Shown here: one piece after another, positions 24,559 to 37,099 of the stretch | How positions within the stretch are numbered: position 1 is the stretch's first letter | Layout: every line of letters starts with the position of its first letter | DNA from: Carnegiea gigantea | Lineage: Eukaryota > Streptophyta > Magnoliopsida > Caryophyllales > Cactaceae | DNA: 64,000 nucleotides | Assembly: GCA_029747015.1 (NCBI GenBank) | Contig: JAKOGI010000339.1 | Location: forward strand, 144,002 to 208,001 | Reading direction: 5' to 3' | Position numbers and translations under genes: made by a program | Notes under the pieces: generated by a model | Databases searched by the model: none | What the model was told of the DNA's origin: nothing | What the model saw: only the letters and a program-made list of their open reading frames with translations

Positions 24559-25412
24559 CCTCTCACTCAGAATTAATCACCAAACAAAGTGCTGATGATC
24601 ACTGAAACTAAAACTATTGATCACTAATTAAGATTATAAGTGAAATTATATATTATGATTTTTAATGAAAGTAAAACTCAAATATATAAAAAAATAAATC
24701 TCTCTTAACTATAATTGAGGAAATTATTTGTGATCAATGAACAAATTTATAATAAATATCACAGATCAATTGATCATCAAATATAATTCTGATATCATTA
24801 AAACTAAATTTATTGATCACTAATTAATATCATAAATAAAAATATATATGATGATTTTTCATGAAAATAAAGCTGAAATTGCAACAAATATCGCTCACAT
24901 AACTAGAATTGACTGTATAGTTTATGATCAACAAATATATTCATTATGGCTACCATAGATAGATCAATTGACCACCAATCATAATTCTGATAATCACTAA
25001 AATTGGATCCATTGATCACTAACTAATGTCCCAAAAAAAAAAAACTTATGTTATGATTTTTGATGAAAATGAAGCTAAATTGACCACCAAAAAAAAAAAA
25101 ACTCACTTATTTACAAATTGAGTGTGTAATTATGATCAGTAAACATATTTATAATGATCATCAATCGTAATTTCACGACCACTGTATAAATTAAACATTC
25201 TGCTCACATATCAATAATAAACATGATCGCCAAACATGTATCCTCATGATCTTTACAAGAAAATACTACCTAACATCATACATAAAAACATATATTGTAA
25301 ACACAATAAATGATGGATATGCTTGGTAATCAACAGTTTTAGTTTCAGTAATCCATAATTTTAGTTTTAGTGATTATCAATACTCTGCTCAGTAATCAAT
25401 TATGAGAGAGGG
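24559..25412. repeat. Foldback element with internal ~197-bp tandem repeats
   Basis: Units beginning CTGATGATCACTGAAACTAA (24592), CTGATATCATTAAAACTAAA (24789), CTGATAATCACTAAAATTGG (24988) and a diverged fourth (about 25172) recur at about 197, 199 and 184 bp. Each holds TTGATCACTAA and a TATGATTTTT.ATGAAA block. The outer ends are inverted: the left end CTCTCACTCAGAATTAATC resembles the complement of the right end. Most likely a MITE-like element that grew by internal duplication. Confidence 0.62.
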
Positions 25413-25981
25413 ACAAACAATGCCTTTATGCACTCATTGTACTTATTCTATACAAAACATCATCCCATGCGAGTAGAACCCCGTATATATAGAGTAGAAA
25501 TACATACTTTAAAAGAATTTCACCCCCAAATGATGCCTCACATGGGTTTTCTAAAAAGCTTTCAAGGCAGGGTTGCCAGAACTGCACCGATCAATGAACC
25601 GGTCAAGTTATCTAGTCAATGGTTGGACCGGTCAGATCAGTTCAACTAGATAAAATCATTTTTTTTTTTTGCATTTTTAAAAATTAATATTTTTAATTAA
25701 GGTATAACCATACTCATAATCATTTTTTATTTTACATAAAAACACCAATTTTATTCATATAAGCCATAACTCATTTATAATATTGCAAACAATAAACCAT
25801 ATTTTCTGAGAATATTAAGGTGAAAAGGAAATTTACAATGTTAGAAACAAAAGCCTGGGCTCAACTTTGCTGTCTCCTGAATGGCCCATCCGCTCCTCTC
25901 AATGCAAGAAGCGCAGAACCTATTCACGGATTCCAATACCTTTATAAAAACAAATTTTACTTCTATTATGAACAACTCTTA

Positions 25982-27293
25982 GGCCCTGTTTGGTGAAGGA
26001 AACTGAAATAGAATAGAATCAGGACTTGAATTTTGGAGGGTTGGGTATGGAACTTGAATCCTGAATTCAATTGTTTGGTAAAAATTGAAATGAAATCAGG
26101 TCCCAGTCCTTGCTGTTTGGTGAGCAGTTTTGGAATGGAATCAACTCTGTTTTTATTTTAGAAATATTATATGCAAATGTGAATATTATTTAACTTTTCT
26201 TATTTTGTTTTCTTAAAAATGAAGTTCTAATAAGTTATTCATGAACCATTTGTGAGTGTTTGATTTAATTGCAATTTTTTTAAAATAATTATTTTGTACT
26301 TTTTCCCTCTTTTTTTTCTTGATCAACATGTACATAAACTTGAAAAAAACACAATCTAATAAACAAATAAACATTACACATCAACCACAAACAATGATAA
26401 TTCAACATAATTTGAGTTACAACATTCATCAGCATAGCCTACTTTCACTTGTTTTTTAGCAAAATTTGAGGCACTTGACACCAAAAATCATCCAACACAA
26501 ATTCAAAAACATGAACTGCCACCTTGAGAAACAACAATGATGCATTACAAAACATTAAAAAAAAATTCAGAAGCAAATTTGAGATCTATAATCATAAATT
26601 GAAGCCCATAGACACTAATTCCACATCTGAAACAATAATCAAATGGGTAGTTCTTGAATTGAAACCAAAAATTTTAAAAAAAAAATTCGCAAAGGTGAGG
26701 GGTGAGGGTCGAACCCGCTGTACCGGGCGGCGAAGAGCCGGCGTCTTCGGTGGCCGGCGGTAGAAGGTCAGGTCGACGACGAAACCCAAGGCAAAGGGTG
26801 GCGGCCGCGGTGGTGGTGGAGCAGCGTCGTGTGGAGTTGATTTGTGAACGGAAATCGAACGGACAGATGGAGTAGGGACGAATGATGGCAGCCCAGTGGC
26901 AGACGGGCACCGGCCGACTGTTAGTGGTGGCGGAGGTCGCCGGTCGGTGGTGAGTGGTGGCGCAGCAGCAGGAGGAACGAAGGTCTAGGGTTTGTGTGGA
27001 GATGAGGAGGAACGAAGGTGGAGCAGGAGATGAGGACGAACGAACGAGCAGTAGGCACGAATGAGAATGGCAACCTATTTTCTTTTTTTTAAAAAAATAA
27101 AACTGATCCCTGGGGGTTGGGAACTTGATACCTCTCATAAATGGGAAGGTTCAAGTTCTTGAGAATTAAAGGGGAACTTGAAACCTGGGGGTATCAAGTT
27201 CCTTTCTTTTAAAACACTCACTAAACAATAAGGAAAAGAACTTGAACCCTCAGGTTTCAAGTTCCATTCCAGTTTGACTCACCAAACAGGGCC
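25982..27293. mobile_element. PIF/Harbinger (Tourist)-like element with GC-rich core
   Basis: The 15-bp ends GGCCCTGTTTGGTGA are perfect inverted repeats (25982-25996 and 27279-27293). They are flanked by the 3-bp duplication TTA (25979-25981 and 27294-27296), the PIF/Harbinger hallmark. Sub-terminal TTGAAT/ATTCAA-type repeats follow. The core (about 26690-27060) is GC-rich and reads as an open frame of about 154 codons on the minus strand with low-complexity Arg/Ser/Thr composition. No transposase DDE motif was seen, so it is nonautonomous. Confidence 0.78.
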
Positions 27294-27306
27294 TTAGAGG
27301 TACTTC

Positions 27307-27531
27307 GGGTCTGCTCTTTCCGTAGGTTAATTATAAAATATTAACCACAATTTACATTGATCTATTTCAACCTACTTCAACTCACTTCCACTATTTTAAC
27401 GAAATTTAATTTATCACATAAAAAAATTCAATCCACTTCAACCTACTTCAATCCACTTCAATCTATCTCAATCTTCTTCAACTCATTTAACCCTTTTATC
27501 CATCTCAATTTATCCACAAAAAAAGCAGACC
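27307..27531. mobile_element. Short MITE of the GTAGGTTGAAG family
   Basis: The left end GGGTCTGCTCTTTCCGTAGG is matched by the complement of the right end, GGTCTGCTTTTTTTGTGG. The interior is a run of CTTCAA(C/T)C(C/T)AC.. motifs. Same family as 62497-62723 and the ends of 32760-35820. Confidence 0.6.
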
Positions 27532-27799
27532 TTTGGTCTAAAGCTTCCCGCCAAACCTAGTATATACCTAGTGTGTCTCCCCCTTCTCCCTCTCTCAATC
27601 TCTCACTGCCTATCCGTCTTCCATCACCCAAAAAGAAAGAAGTAATGTTCATCTCCACAGAGTCACCCACTCGTCAGCCCGGATCTGACAGCTGTTGAAA
27701 GGAGGTCGAACCGTTGAGTTTGCCTGTTCCTGGCTAGATCAGTCCAACTGGCCGGTCTAGTCCAGTATAGCTCCTGCTGTAACCTTGTGTTGAAATTGT

Positions 27800-29200
27800 T
27801 CGTTTCAACAATAAAAATTAGTGGTAGGCAATATGAAACAATAAAAAATGGTAAGAAGAGATAAGTGATGTGTTAATACTTCTAAACGTTGAAATGAATA
27901 TATAAAATCAGCTCTCCTAATTTTTTGGCATGTTATTTTCACACATTTTTCAAAATAATTGATAGTTTTGCTTTTAGAAAATACAAATACTATCTCAAAT
28001 TAATGCCATAGTTAATACTTTCAAAAACAAACATAGAAACTGTACTATAAATCAGAACCTATAAAAGACTTTCTTTTTTTAAAAAAAGGCAATATTCAAC
28101 TCTAATATTTAGGCCATCTTTCCATGCAAATAATCCCTCAAAATAATGCCACAATTAATGTAGTTCAAAAATAAGAAAAATTGAAACAGTAACATGCACT
28201 ACAAATCAGGACTTATGAAATATTTTCTTCCCCCCAAAAAAACAATAGTCAACTACAATATTTAGGTGGTTGTTCCCAACTTCTCTAATCCTTGCTGTTC
28301 TTGAGCTCCACGAACAACAGTAGCGACAGATTGAAGAAAAGTGCAGCTATTTTTCTTTTCCTGATGTAGTTTTAGTATTATTTCATGAAAAGGATAAATC
28401 AACAGTGCGTTTGGAAACAGGATTCTAACTTATATTGACCTTTCAAGTGTGATCTTCTATGTCGAAAGAAGATCTCGCTCAAAAGTACTACACTAGATCA
28501 GCAGATCAATAATTATCAAGAAATCATGACAAATCTGTATACCTCTCATCCAGATTGTATGCAGAAACAACTATTGATGGGAAGACGAGTGATCAGTGAG
28601 TGTCAAATTAGCATTTTTTATATCGAGCTTTTACGTTGACATTGACGATTGTATTTGTTTACGTGGTATACGTGTTATACATGTCGTATGACAAATTATC
28701 TGATGAAACTTTTCATTCTGTTGCCCCCAAAAAAATATTCACCATTTTGTATTCATATTATATTATCATAATTAAGGTTGGCTATAATATTGATTTTTAC
28801 ATAAATTATTTCTATATATCTTATGAAAAATGATCTCTTATGTTATTGAGAAAAATTGTGTATGTCATGATTGTTAAATGACTTATTTTAAATTTTATAA
28901 ATAAGTATTTAAATTAAAAGCTCATGAGATTTCCTATACATGGCAAGGATATAGAAATCCTGTAATCTAAATAAAAACACAAGTATTCCAATACAAGTCA
29001 GTATTACATAAACTAGTAGTGCACGTCGGGTTTTATGATCGATATTTGCCTCGTATATCTCACTAATCTACAATAGTCTAACCAGATTGTAGGATACGTG
29101 TCTACCTCAATTTAAATTAGTATTTTGCTTGATCTATGATTATCAAATTTTCAATAATTACAATATCAATTGTGAAATTTTAGCATTTGTTGGCCACGCG
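27800..29200. other. AT-rich intergenic stretch, no gene seen
   Basis: C/A tracts (28228-28243, 28724-28736) are the complementary form of the T/G junctions. No coding sequence or clear element. Confidence 0.4.
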
Positions 29201-29204
29201 ACAA

Positions 29205-29665
29205 ATACGAATAGGCATGCATTCCAATTGAGCAGAGCCCAAGCTTAACTATGGTTGCATTGCTTGACTTGTTAAGTAACCAAGCAACACCTGAACACGA
29301 GTTGAGTATGGTCAAACTGGGTTTGAGCTGAGCCTTGATACACTATATTTTTCTCTGAATGATTCAAATCTCTACATGATTTACTCGAAATATACTTTAA
29401 CTTTAAAGAGCTCTAACGCTCAATTTAAAATAATAAAGATCAATGGTATACTTTTAAATGAATTATCAGTATCTACATTTTAGACACAACCATGTGCACA
29501 GTACAATTTACTTTTAAAACAAGTAAATGGGCTCAACTGAGCCAAGCAGAGCCAAAATTCTCTAGGTTTGGGCTTGGCTTACTAAGCATGCGAGCCGAGT
29601 TAAGTCAAGCTTTGGTCAAACCAAACTTGAAAGTTTGCTAAGCCTACTTGGCTCACGTACAATAC
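29205..29665. repeat. Probable MITE with GAGCC/GGCTC motifs
   Basis: Repeated GAGCCCAAGC, GAGCTGAGCC, GGGCTTGGCT and GCGAGCCGAG motifs cluster at both sides of an AT-rich middle, in opposite orientations. This is a familiar type of plant interspersed repeat; exact ends were not determined. Confidence 0.4.
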
Positions 29666-31020
29666 CGCATACAACTTAAATGTCACCATAATCAACTTAA
29701 CCCTATTGGCGAATGCATGGATAAAAAGGTGATTTTTGCATATAATTTATAAGTGGTACTTACTACCACCAATCAATCATAGCATTTTTTTTTTCCCAAT
29801 TAATTGAAAATCTCCCCTTAAGCCCTCAACATATGTACTATTTTAATGACCCGTAATTTGCAGAACTGTTTCGATTCAGAGTATTTATAAATTTTAAATT
29901 AAGATGGACAAGGCTGAGAATTTGCAATAAGAGATTTATCATGTGCTTTATTATTTGATGCATGATGCATCTTCTTCTGTTCAATACTTTTTCTTTCTTT
30001 TTTTTGGGTGATTGATTGAATATAACCCTAGGATTAAAGGTTGCTACACTTACTATTCCAAGTACAATCACACCTGATACCTTTATTGTAATCAAAGTAT
30101 TCATCATTCGGGAACTTTAATAATTGCACTTATATTCTTGCGTACAACAGAACGTGACACCAAATTCTATCGCACTTCGTCAGGAATTGGTGCACATCTT
30201 ATTCTAACCAAACTACACCACTGTTAGGACATGCCAACGAAAACATCACATCTAAATCAAGGCTTGTTTGTTTTGAGCTCAAGCTTTATGTCAAAGTTTT
30301 TAAATGCCAAATGTTTTCTTTAACTCTTTTTTTATGGCTCTATTGGAATTAGTATATCTGTTGGTAATGATATCTGCAAAGGTAAGATCATTTAGATCTG
30401 AATTTACCTAAAGTTCATACAAGAGGACCTGTATTAAAAGTTGTTGTTATTGTATATTTTTTTCTTAGGCAAATACTATCTTAATGAAGGAAGGAAAAAA
30501 AAGTAGTTGCAACTTGCCCAATAACGATATAGGGATGTTTCAAATATGTAAAAGCTAACATCTTTTATGATTTAAATTTAAATACCTATATCCACTAACG
30601 CAATCTAAATAACTGAGTAAATAAATATAATTTATTTAAAAAAATCAAATAATAAGTTGTCATAAATATGAATACTATCAATGGAGGAGGAAGGAAAGAA
30701 ATTTAAATTTGTTTTGTATAGGTTGTACACATGTAAGGCTTTCAAAGCGTACAAATTATCTTTACTAATATATTTTATTTCATATGGTATTATAGCAATT
30801 TTAAAACATTGAAAGTTTCGAACCTTCAGAATTTCCTCTTTTTATTTTAATTTTGTACCTCATAATACATCCAAACCAAACATGAAATTCTTAGATATAT
30901 ATTTATAATGCATAGATGTAAAAAAAAAAAAAAATTATATTTATGTCCTTTATTTTGAAATAACTAAAATGAGGAAAACATTGTCAACTCAATTTATAAT
31001 ATCTTTGAAACAAATGTTAA
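29666..31020. other. AT-rich intergenic stretch, no gene seen
   Basis: Only short ORFs and simple repeats, including a T10GGG junction near 30000. Confidence 0.4.
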
Positions 31021-31690
31021 TAGGGGTGTTTGGCAAATAACTTTTTGAAGAATTTTTTAGATCAAGACTAATTGTTTGACTAAGTCAAAGGTTAATTTAG
31101 GTGTATCATGAGAGTATATATAATAGTGATCCATTTTGAATCACAAGTGGGGCTCACACCGTCCACAGCATCTCATAAGTCAGCTTTTTCTCTCTTCTCT
31201 ACATCATATGGATCACCATTCACTAACTTAGTTCACCAAATAAAATAATATTTTATGGATCCCACCACCAACATATCATTGGGTTTTAGACTTTTAAGAG
31301 CTTAGTTGGCAAAAAAGGAAAAAGAGAAAATGTATGGGGGCGGATCACGGACGTGAGCTGGATCGTGGGGCGAGCGAAGCAGATCACTGATGCATGGTGT
31401 TGGTTGGACCGTGAGCCAACTTTTTGGCCCGTGAGTCAAATATTTGGCGCGCGAGCCTTGCATTACAGGTGCTCTAAAAAAGCTTATCAGAAGAGCTTTT
31501 GGGATTCAAAAAACCATTTTCAAAAAACTAATTCCATTAGCTTTTTGAAAAATAAACTTTTTGTCTCACAACTCTATCAGAAACAACTAATTTTACAAAA
31601 TATTTTTTCAACAAAAAGCTAATTTAAACAGCTGATACAAATAGTTAATTCAAACAGTTAATAGAGTACAATTGTTTGCGCAATATGACT
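31021..31690. mobile_element. MITE with AGGGGTGTTTGGCAAATAA end (family copy 1)
   Basis: The left end and the AATTCAAACAGTTAATAG block near the right end recur at 40283-40636 and 63047-63966. A GC-richer segment (31330-31480) lies inside and may be a nested piece. The right end is approximate. Confidence 0.5.
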
Positions 31691-32580
31691 ATATGTCCAA
31701 GTTTGCTCACGGTGCAAGAGGCTATAAATTATGTTGGAGTCCCAAAACCACTTAATAAGATAATTCTAGAAGCTACAATCTTTTTTTCCCTTTTTTTCTC
31801 TAAATCCTCCCGTCATTGTTTACTCTCATTCAACCAACTATGATAGACTACTCCAGTGAAAAAACGTGGTATGCAAGGCAAATTTGGCATGCTTCTAATA
31901 CATGTGCTCTCACATATTACATATATATTTTTTTAAAAGTACATTTATCATATAAATAAATCATTTAAATATATTTTTATAGATATGAGTTTTGAGAGTT
32001 TATACTCGATAGTATGGCAGATACTGAGTATGCGGCTTGAGTTGGTACAATTTATTCAACGAAAGTTAAGCACATCCCTTACAAATATCGCACCTAAGGG
32101 GCCACGCGGTGAGCTTGTGCTGGGTAGAACGGTCACGTGCAGCGGAAACTTTTTTGCCGAAAAGTGTGATGCGCACACCTATCAAGTGCACACCAGCACA
32201 CCTAGTCACCGTGGACCCCGGCCGATGGCTTTAGCCACGTCAACATCAAAACGATCAATAAGTCTTGGCGGGGCATATTAACCGATTTCAGGTTCATGTC
32301 ATGGTGGACCTACAAGCCACAACTGTTTATTCACAAGAAGTTCGTTTTTTATGGGCGAAAGTAAGTTCATTTTTATTTATGATGACAAAAATTTTTCATT
32401 TCTTTTTCTTCTTTGATTTTTGGGCTGAGCCCAAAAAAAACTGTATAAATTGTACTGAGAATTCACTTCAATAGGAGTTTGTACAATTTTCGAATTCAAA
32501 TTTTGATAGAGTAAACATTTCACAACTTTTATAAGGAAAATAAAAATTTATAATTTGAATCATAATTAGGTACACGACTA
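31691..32580. other. Intergenic stretch with a small GC-richer island
   Basis: 32090-32310 is less AT-rich than its surroundings and has a 98-codon open frame, but no family likeness. The rest is AT-rich. Confidence 0.35.
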
Positions 32581-32581
32581 A

Positions 32582-32759
32582 GGGCCTGTTCTTTTCGTGG
32601 ATCAATCCATATTTACCCACTTCAATCCACTTCAACTTACTTCAACCATTTTCAACCCACTTGAAAAAAATACCAACTTCAACCTACCTCAACCCACTTC
32701 AACCTACCTCAACCCACCCCCTTCATAATTTTAATAATTTGTAAAGTATCATATGAGAT
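32582..32759. repeat. Fragment of the GTAGGTTGAAG element family, opposite orientation
   Basis: Begins GGGCCTGTTCTTTTCGTGG and continues with CCACTTCAACC-type repeats, then ends without a matching inverted terminus. It abuts the giant foldback and may be part of an older copy into which that element moved. Confidence 0.5.
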
Positions 32760-34900
32760 TTAGGATCTATTGTTTTCGTAGGTAAATTAGGTGGGTAAAC
32801 GGGTGAAATAGGTTGAAGTAGGTTGAGGTGGGTTGAGGTAGGTTGAAGTTGATATTTTTTTTTTAAGGTGGGTTGAAATAGATTGAATTAGGTTGAAGTG
32901 GGTTGATGTAGGTTGAAGTGTATTGAAGTTGATATATTATTTATGTAGCGGGTTGAAGTGACTTAAAATAATGAGAATGTAATTAATGTGTGATAATTTA
33001 TGAAGTTATCGAAAATTTGTGAAATTTTTGTTTATTGTTTTTTATTTTTTATTTTTTATACGTTTTATTTTTTATTTTTTATTTTTTATTTTTTATTTTT
33101 ATATTTTTTCAGGTTTTATTTTGTATTTTTTATTCTTTAATTTTTTTAATTTTTAATTTTTAATTTTGTATTTTGTATTTTTATTTTTTATAAGTTTTAT
33201 TTTTTATGTTTTATTTTTTATTTTTTAATTTTTCTTTTATATTTTTCTATTTTTTATTTTTCATTTTTTATTTTTTTCCTTTTTTAATTTTTATATGTTA
33301 TATTTTATTTTTTTAATTTTTTACTTTCTTATTTTTTAATTTTTTATTTTTATTTCTTATTTTTTATTTTTTTATGTTTAATTTTATTTTTTATTTTGCA
33401 TTTTTCATTTTCATTTTTCATTTTTCATTTTTCATTTTTATTTTTATCTTTTATTTCTTATTTCTTATTTCTTATTTCTTACTTTTACTGTTTATTTTTT
33501 ATTTTTTTAATTTTAATTTTATTTTTTATTTTTCATTTTTCGATGATTTTATGTTTTTTGTGTTTTTTATGTCTTTATTTCTTATTTCTTATTTTTTATT
33601 TTTTTATTTTTTACATTAATTTTTAATTTTTAATTTTTAATTTGTCATTTTTTTATTTTTTATTTTTTATGTTTTATTTTTTATTTTTCATTTTTTATTT
33701 TTTGCTTTTTGTTTTTTATGTTTTTATGTTTTATGTTTGATGTTTTTATTTTTTATTTCTTATTTCTTATTTTTTTATTTTTTACATTTTAATTTTAATT
33801 TTCTTATTTTTTACTTCTTATTTCTTAATTTTTTATATTTTAATTTTTTTATTTTTTATTTTTTATTTGTTCTTTCTTATTTTTCATTTTTTTATGTTTT
33901 AGTTTTTATTTTGTTGGAATTTTTTGCAACTTTTGTTTGCAATAAAAATAAAAAGATAAAAAATTAAAAAATAAATATAAAAAATTAACAACAAACAAAA
34001 AGACAAAATAAAAAAATAAAAAAATAAAAAATGAAATATTAAAAATTAAAAACCAAAAATTAAAAATGACAAATAAAAAATAAAAAATATAGAATAAAAA
34101 TAAAAAATGAAAAAATAAGAAATAATAAATAAAAAATTTAAAATAAAAATAAAAAATTAAAATGTAAAAATTTAAAAATAAAAAATAAGAAATCAAAAAT
34201 CAAAAATAAAAACATACAACATAAAAAACTAAAAAAATAAACAGTAAAAAGTAAAAAATAAAAAATAGAAAATAGAAAATAAAAATAAAAATTAAAATTA
34301 AAAATTAGGAATTAAAAATGAAAAAATAGAAAATAAAAATAAAAATTTTAAAATAAAAATAAAAAATAAAAAACGAGAACTAAGAACTAAGAAATAAGAA
34401 ATAAAAATTAAAATAAAAAATTAAAAATAAGAAATTAAAAAATTTTAAAAATAAAAACATATAACAAATAAAAAATAAAAAAATAAAAACATAAAAATGA
34501 AAAAATTAAAATTAAAAAATTAAAAATAAAATAATAAAAAATAAAAACTATAAAATAAAAATGAAAAATTAAAAAACAAAAAATTTAAAAAATAAAAAAT
34601 AAAAAAAAAGAAATAAGAAATATAAAATATAAAATATAAAATTACAAATTAACAAATTAACAAAAATTAAAAGGTAAAAAGCAAAAAATAAAAAATAAAA
34701 ACATAAAAACATAAAAAATTAAAATTAAAAGTAAAAGTAAACAATAAAAAATAAAAAAATAAAAAATAAAATTGAAAATTAAAAAAATAAAAACATATAA
34801 AAATAAAAAGTACAAATATTCAAAAGTAAAAACATAAAAAATTAAAAAATTAAAATTAAAAATAAGAAAATAAGATAATAAAAAGTAATAGGTAAAAAAT

Positions 34901-34931
<31 letters not shown>

Positions 34932-35411
34932 TAAAAATGGAAATTACAAAATAAATAAAAATTTAAATTTAAAAATTTAAAATTAAAAATAAAAGATAAA
35001 AAATTAAAAATTAAAAAATTTAAATAAAACATAAAAAAATAAAAAATAAAAAATAAACATAAGAAATTAAAAAATAAAAAATAAAAAATAAAAAATAAAA
35101 AATAAAAAATAAGAAATAAAAAATAAAAAGTAAAAATTAAAAATTAAAAATTAAAAATAAAAATAGAAAAATGGGAAAATGAAAAATAAAAAATAAAAAA
35201 TAAAAAGTAAAAATTAAAAATTAAAAATTAAAAATTAAAATTTAAAATTTAAAATTAAAAATTAAAATCAAAAAATAAAAAATAAAAAATAAGAAATAAA
35301 AAATGAGAAATAAGAAATAAGAAATTAGAAAATGAAAAATAAAATACAAAATATAAAATATAAAAAATAAAAATAGAGAAATAAAAAACAAAAAAATAAC
35401 AAATAACAAAT

Positions 35412-35444
<33 letters not shown>

Positions 35445-35820
35445 ATTAACACATAAAAAATAAACATAAAAAATAAAAATTAACAAACAACAATTAAAAA
35501 ATAAAAAATAAAAAATAAAAAAATAAAAAATTGAAATTAAAAAAGATTAAACAAAAATTCCACAAAATTTCGATAATTTCATAAATTACTAAACATTAAT
35601 TACATTCTCATTATTTTAACCCACTTCAACCCACCACATTAAAAGTATACCAATTTCAACCTACATCAACCAACTTCAATCCACTTCAACCTACTTCAAC
35701 TTATTTCAACCCACCTCAAAAAAAATACCAACTTCAACCTACCTCAACCCACCTCAACCTACTTCAACCTACTTCACCCTTTTACCCACCCAATTTACCC
35801 ATGAAAAGAATATGCCCTAA
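32760..35820. mobile_element. Giant foldback element with a 2.5-kb T-rich/A-rich palindromic core
   Basis: Long terminal inverted repeats: about 270 bp from 32760 aligns with the complement of about 270 bp ending at 35820. Both start TTAGG, then run through GGTGGGTAAA, repeated GTAGGTTGAAG and GTGGGTTGA motifs, to ATAATGAGAATGTAATTAAT. Between them the left half (about 33030-33935) is almost pure T with A at TTTTTA spacing; the right half (about 33940-35550) is almost pure A with T. The halves are complementary in style, so the whole could form one hairpin. No coding sequence; ORFs of Phe/Tyr/Ile repeats here are meaningless. Confidence 0.7.
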
Positions 35821-37095
35821 GTTATGAATTTCAAACGAATGTGGGAGGAAAGTAGATTTATCAAATAGAAGATTCCTCTTTAGTAAGAAAATTCTATTGT
35901 ATAGTTTAATTTTTGCTAATAATCTGACCAAATGAGAAACTAATAGAATACCTTTTTTTTGGCTCAGTCAAAGAGGAGTGATGGCGGAAAAAAACAAAAG
36001 GATAAGAACGCAAGTTCGATGCTTGTAAGTTAAGGGAAATTTGATTGATTTTTGAGACCCGCATAGAACTCAAGCCTTGGACTTGCCCACTTGCACATTC
36101 TCGGCATTCATCTTAATGGTGAAACCAAGAGTCAAAGGTTGAACGGTGTGTCCTAGGGAAATAGAGAATTCAAGCCTTGGAGTTTTGGTCTCGAATTGTA
36201 CATTTCGTATGTAAGTTAGAGATTTACGTAGAAATGATTAGGAATACATTAGATAATCCTACCTACGGTGTACCAGTGCAAACCTTACGATTTATTTATA
36301 TTTATAAACGAGTTCTTATTTATTAAATCCTTTTATATAGACTATAATCCTTCCCTGTGTTGTAGTTGCGCATTTCAAATAGGTTAGATCTCTACTATCG
36401 AATTTTGAACTTTTGTGCCATCAATGTACGCTAAAACTACAAATTACTAGAACCCAACCACTAAAGAACCCAACTTTCTTTGTTTTCCTTTTTCTTGTTC
36501 CCGAAAACTTTCTATTCTTAAAGAATCTAGTTCGATATTATAGTCCAAAGGAGCTATATAAATGCTACCTTAAAAACTAGCACTAGTAAAAATTTGGATT
36601 CGAGTTACATTATGGTTAGACAATATCAAAATACGGACAAGTAATTGTTAAGTGATACTTGATTTTTTACAAATCGGATAATTCGAACAAGGCTGAATTC
36701 GGGTCAAATCGAGTTCCGACAATAAAAATATAAAAATATTGTGTCTGAATTTGAAATTTGAATGAAAAATTCATGACTGCACTCAAATTTTTTGGATTAA
36801 ATAAATTTGAGTATTCTGGTTAAAAAAATTTTTACTAGTGCTACTTAAAACGCATATAATGACCTATGCAAATAATTATTTCGATATTTTCTAATATTTC
36901 TAGCTTCCTCCTACATCTACATAATCATCCTCAATATTAGAAAAGTTAAAAGGATCAAAAGCACTCTAATGCATTTTTTATAGGGAAAAAAAAGAATAAT
37001 AATAAACGAAAATTTTGATGCCAAAGAATGCAAAGCGACGTACATCTGTGCGGGTTTGATGGCTGACTTTGTGAATTCTGATTTTTTTCGATCGA
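35821..37095. other. Intergenic stretch, no gene seen
   Basis: AT-rich with short ORFs only. No element ends recognised. Confidence 0.4.
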
Positions 37096-37099
37096 AAAA

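Larger units (their letters stand above)
25564..27790. mobile_element. Possible outer element with ACCGGTC-rich ends, interrupted by two insertions
   Basis: The left side (25564-25650) has GGGTTGCCAGAACTGC and repeated ACCGGTC motifs; the right side (27700-27780) has GTCGAACCGTTGAG and CTGGCCGGTCTAG. Such GGTTGAACCGGTC ends are common in plant nonautonomous elements. Two other elements (25982-27293 and 27307-27531) sit inside. The ends do not align cleanly, so this is tentative. Confidence 0.35.

Noticed and set aside
24559..25412. CRISPR-like array from the regular repeats
   Set aside because: Repeats are about 197 bp, diverged, AT-rich and inside an inverted-end element of a plant genome.
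33374..35467. Several 60-100 codon ORFs rich in Phe, Tyr, Ile and Leu
   Set aside because: They are translations of TTTTTA-type simple repeats inside the giant foldback element.
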